Virus record (IMG/VR): IMGVR_UViG_3300013093_000256
Location: 1 to 25,129 of that record
Length of the DNA stretch: 25,129 nt
From: a virus
Direction: 5' to 3' (one strand)
Shown: in pieces, positions 19,618 to 25,129 of the stretch
Position numbering within the stretch: position 1 is the stretch's first letter
How the letters are laid out: the number at the start of each line of letters is the position of its first letter
Translations under genes and position numbers: made by a program
Notes under the pieces: model-generated
The model's input: only the letters and a program-made list of their open reading frames with translations
What the model was told of the DNA's origin: nothing
Databases searched by the model: none

Positions 19618-20937
19618 TTAAACTGGAATGTTAGATGCAGTTAAGTAGATAGTAATGGAGTTAAATCCACGCAATGGAACAAATGTCAGGCTTAAACCAT
19701 TGTAAGTACCAGTTGCATAATCTCCGGGGTGTTGTGCTACATAAGTAGTAAACGGAACAGCATTAACTGTTGCAGGAGATAGGATCAATCCAAACGAAAT
19801 ACCATTATTAACTGTTGCTTGGGCTACCTTTTGCAAGGTATTGATACCAGCTTGGTTATAGTACAAAGGATTTGTAGGTAAGTTGCTACCATTAATGATT
19901 GCAGCAGCCAATGACTGTGAAACATTAATTGCAAGCCAATCTACGCAATACCAGTAATTAAATGGATTGAGATCCATGAAAGTACCGCCTACGATAAGAG
20001 TATTGCTAATACCACCTTGTGCTCCTGTTCCAACCCAGTTGACACCAGCAGCCAATAATTGAACTTGTTGCGTGTTCGTTAAGGTGCTATATGGGGTTAC
20101 TGAATACAGATAAGTATATTCAAAAGGATGAGCCAGATTAGTTGCGCTTGGGTTATAACTTAAAGAAGCCCAGAAAAGAGCTGCTGCGCTAAACTCAGTT
20201 ACAGGTGCTGAAGGACTTTGCACAGTTGCTAAAACAGATTTAATGCCTTCCCAACCAGTATAAGTACCAGTAGTAGTAGTGACATAAAAATATACTTGTG
20301 CAGTTGTGCCTTCGTACATTTTTGCCATTGTTTGAGCAGAGCTTACATCCCATTCAGCAGGCAATAAATAGCTGTAGAACTGTGGTGTTGGAGAAGAAGT
20401 TGTATTTCCAACATTAGCTGTAATATATGCTTCTAATTCAGTAACACCATTAGCTACAGTATTTGCACCTAACTCTAAAACATAGACTGGAGTGATTGAA
20501 CCTTGAGCAAAGAAAGTATTTGCCATAGCTTGCAATTCAATAGCAGCATACAGTTGAAAAGTTCCAAGAACAGTTTCAGAACCGGGGTTACCAGATAAAG
20601 GATAGGTAAGGGTATTTGTGCCAGAAGATGTTCCAGCAAAAGTTCCGTTGTAAGCAGTTGGAGTACATCCAGCAATAACAATTTGAACAGTATCACCACT
20701 TGGGACACCATGAGCCGTAGAAGTAGTAACTGTTACTACTCCAGCATTCCAAGTAAGTGCTGAAATTGCAATTGTGGGTCTAAGAATACTGGTCAAACTG
20801 CTCAAACTGGTCAACAGTTGAGTAGTGCCAGTAGATAAAGTTGTACCACCTTGAGAAACAAACGCACCAGTAGCCTGTAAAGTGCTTGGTGTGCTTGCCA
20901 CCTGTTGGGTGACAACTACATTGACAATATTTGGCAT
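19618..20937 (-). CDS. Tail sheath protein, DUF3383-like
   Basis: This contractile sheath subunit has 439 residues. It begins NIVNVVVTQQVASTPSTL then GAFVSQGGTTLSTGT, a start typical of DUF3383-type sheaths. The middle has AIELQAMANTFFAQGS then VYVLELG, and the C-terminal part is typical (YNQAGINTLQKVAQATVNNG, FTTYVAQHPGDYATGTYNGL, TFVPLRGFNSITIYL). Residues about 54 to 128 are an extra small beta domain (TSTAHGVPSGDTVQIVIAG..AYNGTF), related in pattern to the insert of baseplate J. The gene is preceded by a strong AGGGGG ribosome binding site, in keeping with high output. Confidence 0.9.
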   Translation of the reverse strand: MPNIVNVVVTQQVASTPSTLQATGAFVSQGGTTLSTGTTQLLTSLSSLTSILRPTIAISALTWNAGVVTVTTSTAHGVPSGDTVQIVIAGCTPTAYNGTFAGTSSGTNTLTYPLSGNPGSETVLGTFQLYAAIELQAMANTFFAQGSITPVYVLELGANTVANGVTELEAYITANVGNTTSSPTPQFYSYLLPAEWDVSSAQTMAKMYEGTTAQVYFYVTTTTGTYTGWEGIKSVLATVQSPSAPVTEFSAAALFWASLSYNPSATNLAHPFEYTYLYSVTPYSTLTNTQQVQLLAAGVNWVGTGAQGGISNTLIVGGTFMDLNPFNYWYCVDWLAINVSQSLAAAIINGSNLPTNPLYYNQAGINTLQKVAQATVNNGISFGLILSPATVNAVPFTTYVAQHPGDYATGTYNGLSLTFVPLRGFNSITIYLTASNIPV

Positions 20938-20950
20938 ATTAGCCCCCTAA

Positions 20951-21265
20951 TTAATTAAAGCTAACAGAAACAACCATTCCAGTACCCGGAGTAACAACAA
21001 TACCATTAGCGCATTGGAAGTCGATTAAATAAGAACCAATTGTGTCTGGAATAACTGCAACTAAGTTAGTTGCACCAGTACCAGAAGTAGTAGCATGGTC
21101 ATAAATTGCGCCATTGCCAGAACCAGCAGTAGTTACATTGACTTTAACAATGCGACCTTTGCTAGATTTGATAGCTGTAGCAGCGGAAATATTTAGGAAA
21201 GTATTGATGCCTTGGGCTGTAATAGCTGCACCATTGATAACTGCTGGATTTGAAGTAATAGCCAT
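20951..21265 (-). CDS. Small virion structural protein, 104 aa
   Basis: This beta-rich protein starts AITSNPAVINGAAITAQG and continues NTFLNISAATAIKSSKGRIVKVNVTTAGSG, with a tail GIVVTPGTGMVVSVSFN. This resembles small head- or tail-decoration proteins of aquatic phages. It lacks Trp and has one Cys. The ribosome binding site AAAGGAG is strong and a 51-base gap separates it from the upstream gene, suggesting its own high level of translation. Role inferred from position between neck and sheath genes. Confidence 0.65.
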   Translation of the reverse strand: MAITSNPAVINGAAITAQGINTFLNISAATAIKSSKGRIVKVNVTTAGSGNGAIYDHATTSGTGATNLVAVIPDTIGSYLIDFQCANGIVVTPGTGMVVSVSFN

Positions 21266-21316
21266 TTGTGACTCCTTTTTACACTTGTTGAAATAAAAAC
21301 ATCTTACTACGATATT

Positions 21317-22318
21317 TTAACTTGGAACAGTCCCTTCGGTAAGGGAAATAAATGCGTGTTCTATTAATTGTCGAGCCACATTATTAACAGTTGTTTGGAA
21401 ATAACTTACCTCAAAAGTAATGGTTTTTTTCTGAGCAATAATCTGTAATTCTGGCTGAGTAACTTTTTCGTCTTGTATTACTGGCATATTCATCAACCCA
21501 ATATTTCCAGTATTACGGCTGTAATCAAGGACATAATTAACAAAATTGAGGGCATCGTGATTTCTTATGCCAAAAATGTCAATTTTGACTGTATCTTTCA
21601 CAAGTTGGAAAGGATTAGATTCTGGATCTAAAAGTGGAAAATCTTGCAAAGCGGTTGTTTTCACAGGGTCTATATCAACAGCAGCGTATACAGGGGGTAA
21701 GTTTTGATCCACCAAATACGAAGGATACATTGGGAAAAACTGGTTTAAACCAAGCCAAATTGGAAGGCTATTTGACACAATAACGCTATTTGCATCAAAT
21801 CCTGTCATCGTATCAATAATCTGATTACTCATTATTGAATAAACAGTATCTCCACGATAATGATATAAATCAGCTTGTTTATAGAAACTATCTCTACGGC
21901 TAAACGCATATTTGTAACCATCGTAATTTGCGATGTACAAAAATTGTGGGTTTACAAGGTTAAAATCCTGAATTGGCTGTAAAGAGGTGAACATTACATG
22001 GTTGTAAACAGTTGTTCTTTCAGCCAATTGATGTACTTCTTGGCTTACATGGAAAGAACCTTGAGCAACGACCTGTCTAGATGGAATGCCTTCAGGGTAG
22101 TTGTTATATAACAATTTATTGTACTGGGATGCGTTGAAAAGAGCAGAATCCGTTAATAACGAGGCATTTACCCAGAATACATAACCATCTAGAGGTAATA
22201 CTAATTTGACATAAAGCGTAAATGTGACAGTTTGGTTAAGCGATAGAGTGTTGACTCCTTGCGCTAATCCAGAGCCTAGTTCGGTTTTAGATGCTGCACT
22301 TTCCGCTACTGTTGCCAT
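21317..22318 (-). CDS. Conserved phage structural protein, 333 aa
   Basis: This beta- and aromatic-rich protein is of unknown role, located between neck/completion genes and the sheath. Segments include NQTVTFTLYVKLVLPLDGYVFWV, AERTTVYNHVMFTSLQPIQDFN and FLYIANYDGYKYAFSRRD. SNSLPIWLGLNQFFPMYPSYLV and QKKTITFEVSYFQ occur in the second half. It lacks enzyme motifs and membrane segments. Position suggests a tail terminator or head-tail connector component. Proteins with this architecture occur widely in myophages of this type without an established function, so I keep a general name. Confidence 0.65.
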   Translation of the reverse strand: MATVAESAASKTELGSGLAQGVNTLSLNQTVTFTLYVKLVLPLDGYVFWVNASLLTDSALFNASQYNKLLYNNYPEGIPSRQVVAQGSFHVSQEVHQLAERTTVYNHVMFTSLQPIQDFNLVNPQFLYIANYDGYKYAFSRRDSFYKQADLYHYRGDTVYSIMSNQIIDTMTGFDANSVIVSNSLPIWLGLNQFFPMYPSYLVDQNLPPVYAAVDIDPVKTTALQDFPLLDPESNPFQLVKDTVKIDIFGIRNHDALNFVNYVLDYSRNTGNIGLMNMPVIQDEKVTQPELQIIAQKKTITFEVSYFQTTVNNVARQLIEHAFISLTEGTVPS

Positions 22319-22788
22319 TATTCAATCCAAGATTTAAAAGATGCTTCAAAAATTCCAGTATCAATAAACGAAGGTCTACGATTTCCAGTAACAGTTTCGT
22401 ATTCTTGACCTTTTTTAACTTTACGGATCTTTTTACCGCCTTTTAAGCGTAAGGATTTGCCTTCAAGAGCAGCTTTTGTTGGAACAGGGAACTTTTCCGA
22501 ACCGGGTTCTAAAACTCTTTCAGCTTCCTGTGTACTTAAAAAATCCTTAAATAAATGATCTATTTCGCTTGTCGAATCGCCAAATACACTTTTTGGAAAG
22601 CCATTACCAGAAAGATAAGATTCCATCGCATTACCAATATCTTCCTCAATTAAAAATGCTATTTTCTTTTCTTCAAAACCATAAAAAGCAGAGAAAAGAC
22701 CATAGTTTTCTTCTAACTGTTTACCTACTGTGTAAGTTGTTCCACCTGCTGGTTCTGGGACATCCACAACCCCCAGATGCAATTTCAA
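22318..22788 (-). CDS. Neck / tail completion protein, 156 aa
   Basis: The start is TTG at 22788, overlapping the upstream stop as TTGA, with GGGGA at a suitable distance; the next in-frame ATG would lose 54 residues. The protein has a mixed N-terminal part, a helix with EEDIGNAMESYLSG, a basic region (KSLRLKGGKKIRKVKKGQEY) and an end RRPSFIDTGIFEASFKSW. That ending is frequently seen in HK97 gp10-like or neck-type proteins. It probably joins head and tail. Assignment is from pattern and order. Confidence 0.65.
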   Translation of the reverse strand: MKLHLGVVDVPEPAGGTTYTVGKQLEENYGLFSAFYGFEEKKIAFLIEEDIGNAMESYLSGNGFPKSVFGDSTSEIDHLFKDFLSTQEAERVLEPGSEKFPVPTKAALEGKSLRLKGGKKIRKVKKGQEYETVTGNRRPSFIDTGIFEASFKSWIE

Positions 22789-23243
22789 GTTAATCCCCAG
22801 AGAGTTCCAAGAGCTTGCATGAAAGCCATAGCTTGACGACCATAAGGGTTTTTAATGGCTTGTAAACTGATTAAATCGAGGTTCTGCAAGCCTTTTCCAA
22901 CTACTAATGCCTCACTAGTCGAACTATCCGCTGCGCTTGTTACAACCCCTGCTACGAAGCCATTAATGTTATATGACTTTCTGGCATCCGCAAAAAATGT
23001 TTGACCAACATAATCTTGTTGCCATTGTAATAGATTGCTTCCCCCAAAGTTATACACAGTCAATGTATAAATATCAGGGGAAGTACTAGCAAAATCTGTT
23101 GGTACTAAATCTAAAGCTACTGCATAGGCATAAGCATAACCGGGGTCGGTATCAGATATGGCAGTACTAGGGATTCCCATTACAGCCCTAGTCCAAGCAA
23201 TAAAGCCTGTTAATGAAGGGGGATTTGTAATGGGATCACTCAT
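22785..23243 (-). CDS. Head-tail connector / neck protein, 152 aa
   Basis: The product begins DPITNPPSLTGFIAWTRAVM and continues with DTDPGYAYAYAVALDLV, DIYTLTVYNFGGSNLLQWQQ and a C-terminal helix PYGRQAMAFMQALGTLWG. The YAYAVALDLV and LTVYNFGGSNLL segments are familiar from small neck proteins of myophages. It should form a ring on the portal side. The ribosome binding site is weak, with GGG about 13 bases before the ATG. Its stop overlaps the start of the next gene (TTGA), so the two are probably translated together. Confidence 0.65.
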   Translation of the reverse strand: MSDPITNPPSLTGFIAWTRAVMGIPSTAISDTDPGYAYAYAVALDLVPTDFASTSPDIYTLTVYNFGGSNLLQWQQDYVGQTFFADARKSYNINGFVAGVVTSAADSSTSEALVVGKGLQNLDLISLQAIKNPYGRQAMAFMQALGTLWGLT

Positions 23244-23274
23244 AAGCGGATTTTACCCAACAATTAAATAAAAA

Positions 23275-23784
23275 TCATGCTTTTCTTGGTCTGCCTCGAC
23301 TTTTACCCGGTTCAACTCCCTCACGAATGACTTCGATGGTTTGGTTGAACTTAGGCTCATTATCAGCAGCATTTTTCTTTTCCTCTACCACTTCTACTTC
23401 CAAACCAGCTTTTTGCTTTAAACCCATTTCTTGAGCTTTATTAGACAAAATCTGATCGGCAGCAGCAGCGGTGATTTTACGAGCTTCCAAAGCACGATCA
23501 ATCATTTCTTGATCTCGTTGATCTAAACCATTTTCAATAGCTTCAACGCTAACTGGCTTATCAATTCGATAACAAATACCACCAAAGCCCTTTTTGACTT
23601 TTGTTGCTTCCATCATGCCATAAAGTGAATGTTGCTTAATAATATGATCCACTTCATCTTGGCTACCATTAATTTCCATTTGTGCGCCAGCACGAATTTT
23701 ATGGTGAAATGGTCGTGGATTTTCGATGAGCATATAGGTAAAGTCATGCTCTTGTTTACTGCAATTTGCTATAAAAAGTTTCAT
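23275..23784 (-). CDS. Hypothetical protein after the capsid gene, 169 aa
   Basis: I do not recognise a family. The N-terminal half (KLFIANCSKQEHDFTYMLIEN; HKIRAGAQMEING) looks like a compact beta domain. Residues about 80 to 125 are helical and charged, and the C-terminus is disordered and basic, ending KSRGRPRKA with an AT-hook-like GRPRK. It could help genome packaging or head completion. Translation starts from a strong GGGAG site six bases before the ATG, which can be hidden in a hairpin formed by the leader (see 23791 to 23849). Confidence 0.6.
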   Translation of the reverse strand: MKLFIANCSKQEHDFTYMLIENPRPFHHKIRAGAQMEINGSQDEVDHIIKQHSLYGMMEATKVKKGFGGICYRIDKPVSVEAIENGLDQRDQEMIDRALEARKITAAAADQILSNKAQEMGLKQKAGLEVEVVEEKKNAADNEPKFNQTIEVIREGVEPGKSRGRPRKA

Positions 23785-23790
23785 AAAATT

Positions 23791-23849
23791 CTCCCAAAAG
23801 GGTGGGAGAGCCGATGATGCGGTTTCCTTTTGAGAAACCCGACTCTCCC
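23791..23849 (-). promoter_or_regulatory. Structured leader with alternative pairing around the ribosome binding site
   Basis: On the minus strand, GGGAGAG (23849 to 23843) can pair with CTCTCCC (23810 to 23804), enclosing a second hairpin GGTTTC/GAAACC (23839 to 23834 with 23826 to 23821). The same segment CTCCCA (23808 to 23803) can instead pair with TGGGAG (23796 to 23791), which is the Shine-Dalgarno of the 169-residue gene. The two pairings exclude each other, as in a translational switch or attenuator. It could also be an RNA processing or stability element. Confidence 0.45.
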
Positions 23850-23894
23850 TTTTAAAGCATCTTTGGCATCACACAAAGGTTTTATAACTATAAC

Positions 23895-23916
23895 AAAAAA
23901 CCACCCGAAGGTGGTC
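23895..23916 (-). terminator. Intrinsic terminator after the major capsid gene
   Basis: On the minus strand the sequence ACCACC-TTCG-GGTGGT forms a 6-bp GC-rich stem with a very stable UUCG tetraloop, followed directly by a run of T (23900 to 23895). It starts 24 bases after the major capsid stop codon. It should end most transcripts after the capsid gene, keeping capsid mRNA more abundant than that of the downstream neck and tail genes. The plus strand also has a short T run (four T) after the stem, so weak activity in the other direction is possible. Confidence 0.85.
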
Positions 23917-23938
23917 TTTTGTTCAAAACTTTTAATAC

Positions 23939-24964
23939 TTAGTAAGCAGCGGACAGAATTGTCAATGCTTCTGGGCGAATACCCCAACCAGAGGTGCTAC
24001 GCATCGTGTAGAGGGTAGTAATACCACCATCAGCGATAGGAGTAGGAATCTCTGTAGGAGCAGACACATCAGTCAACATCAATGAAGTTGCAGTTTGATT
24101 TGGTGTCAAAGATGCAAAAATGTTGGTGTTGATTTGTGAGTTAGCCTTAGGAATCTTGAGTTCTGGAGCAATCAAGATGATCGCATCAGTACCACCAGCA
24201 CCTTGACCAATCAAAGTGTCATCAGCAGCGAATGAAACATCATCGCCACCCGCCCATTGAGCAACAGTTTCTACCAAGCCAGCAGCGGTTTCAACACCTG
24301 CACCGATACGCTGGAATTGTGTCAATGACACTACACCAGAGTAAGAGATTTGGCTAATGAAGCGTTGTGGAGCAAGGAAAACTAAGCGTAATGGTTGACC
24401 AATTTGAAGTGTACGAACCTTCAATGCGCCAATCATGTTCAACATATACTGAGCTAATTGACCACTATCCCAAGTGCTGTAACCAGTATTACCATTGGTA
24501 TCAGAACCTAAAGATTGAGTAGTAGCACCAGAAGTATTGAGCAAGCCTTCGCCATTAGCTGGATTGTAGCCATAGAGAAGTGCGTTACGCAATTGTTGTG
24601 CAATACCTTGACGAGCTGCTAAACGCATAGCTTGTGGCAATGCGTAGCCCCATGCGCCAGTAGCAGCTTCATCGAAGTTGTCATACTGCGCACGAGTCTG
24701 TAAACGATAAGTAGCGGTGCTAATCATCGAAGGAATAACAGATGCGCTTGGCAATTGGTTTTGCTGAGATTGGTTAGCTGCAACTTGCGTTGTCAACTGA
24801 ACTTTCTTAGCGTAAACATACAAATCTGCTTCTCCAAGGCGAGGCATTGGATTTTCAGTTGCGAGGGTTGTGAAAGCACCAGAAGCCAAACTGTACTGCA
24901 TAATCAGTTCAGGCATCATGTAATGCGGATTTACTGTTACAAATGAGGGTGCAAAGCCTGACAT
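23939..24964 (-). CDS. Major capsid protein, DUF2184-like
   Basis: The product has 341 residues. The N-terminal arm (FAPSFVTVNPHYMMPELIMQYS) and the segments TATYRLQTRAQYDNFDEAATGAW and LRNALLYGYNPANGEGLLN fit DUF2184 capsid proteins of the HK97 fold. So do PLRLVFLAPQRFISQIS, the P-domain-like ILIAPELKIPKA, and the final MRSTSGWGIRPEALTIL. It builds the icosahedral shell. The start follows an AGGAA ribosome binding site, and a strong terminator follows the stop. The annotation rests on sequence pattern, position and expression signals together. Confidence 0.88.
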   Translation of the reverse strand: MSGFAPSFVTVNPHYMMPELIMQYSLASGAFTTLATENPMPRLGEADLYVYAKKVQLTTQVAANQSQQNQLPSASVIPSMISTATYRLQTRAQYDNFDEAATGAWGYALPQAMRLAARQGIAQQLRNALLYGYNPANGEGLLNTSGATTQSLGSDTNGNTGYSTWDSGQLAQYMLNMIGALKVRTLQIGQPLRLVFLAPQRFISQISYSGVVSLTQFQRIGAGVETAAGLVETVAQWAGGDDVSFAADDTLIGQGAGGTDAIILIAPELKIPKANSQINTNIFASLTPNQTATSLMLTDVSAPTEIPTPIADGGITTLYTMRSTSGWGIRPEALTILSAAY

Positions 24965-24979
24965 AGTAATATTCCTTTA

Positions 24980-25129
24980 TTAAATTAGGCAAAGAGCCAC
25001 ATTTTGGTTATAAATCCAGTTGGCATTGCCAGTTCCGCTATTGTACGAAACTGTCTTATTACCGCTGGTGCTTACTTGCAATACTTTCACAGGGAAAGCT
25101 GCTTGAGTGCCGGGGTTGTTTACTGTGAC
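24980..25129 (-). CDS. C-terminal end of a capsid-associated protein (partial)
   Basis: An open frame enters from the right edge and ends with TAA at 24982 to 24980; 49 residues are visible. It is beta-like and Asn/Gly/Thr/Ser-rich (VKVLQVSTSGNKTVSYNSG) and ends NQNVALCLI. Position just before the major capsid gene, and composition, suggest a small decoration or cement protein of the head. The rest lies outside the window, so the family cannot be named. Confidence 0.6.
   Translation of the reverse strand, partial: VTVNNPGTQAAFPVKVLQVSTSGNKTVSYNSGTGNANWIYNQNVALCLI

Noticed and set aside
23850-23894. Full promoter between capsid terminator and the next gene
   Set aside because: TATAAA-like sequences are present but no convincing -35 at the right distance; kept only as a weak possibility in the leader finding.

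Overview
The window is a continuous piece of the genome of a tailed bacteriophage with a contractile tail (myovirus morphology). The DNA is AT-rich and gene-dense, and most genes overlap or abut by 1 to 8 bases. A lambda-R-type endolysin with an inner-membrane spanin and an embedded outer-membrane lipoprotein spanin implies a Gram-negative host. The host species cannot be named from the sequence. Many of the small proteins are of kinds often seen in phages of aquatic bacteria.

Layout. Positions 1 to 1083 hold six very small rightward genes with unknown functions. Everything from 25129 down to 1080 is leftward and reads as one late region. From right to left: a partial capsid-associated protein, the major capsid protein (DUF2184-like) followed by a strong intrinsic terminator, a structured leader, a gene of unknown role, neck and completion genes, tail sheath, tail tube, a tail assembly chaperone pair with a probable -1 frameshift, a short tape measure protein with an M15-peptidase-like C-terminus, and the baseplate genes (hub, spike with an HxH tip, gp25/Mu gp46-like wedge, baseplate J, tail protein I-like). 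A fibre and accessory region follows (collar-domain protein, several small proteins including a cupin, two fibres sharing an N-terminal module). Then come a glycosyltransferase cluster, the lysis cassette and a small zinc-finger gene.

The most notable part is 2831 to 8281. A 938-residue fibre carries three long collagen-like blocks built almost only of Gly-X-Ser triplets (X mainly Tyr, Phe or Ile). The blocks are separated by a small hinge and a C1q-like jelly-roll, and the protein ends in an S74 intramolecular chaperone. Directly downstream in the same operon are three sugar-transfer genes: GT2 fused to a methyltransferase, GT2 fused to the N-half of a GT9 enzyme, and the C-half of that GT9 enzyme as a separate gene. 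I infer that these enzymes may decorate the Ser/Tyr-rich fibre, or alter host surface sugar; the sequence alone does not decide this.

Other points worth attention are the Rz1 gene wholly inside Rz, a lysine-rich basic protein in the lysis region, the T8 slippery run in the tail chaperone gene, the same kind of small beta domain inserted in both sheath and baseplate J, and a leader before the 23275 to 23784 gene in which one strand can pair either upstream or with the ribosome binding site. No tRNA, IS element, integrase, CRISPR array or non-coding stretch over 300 bases was seen.
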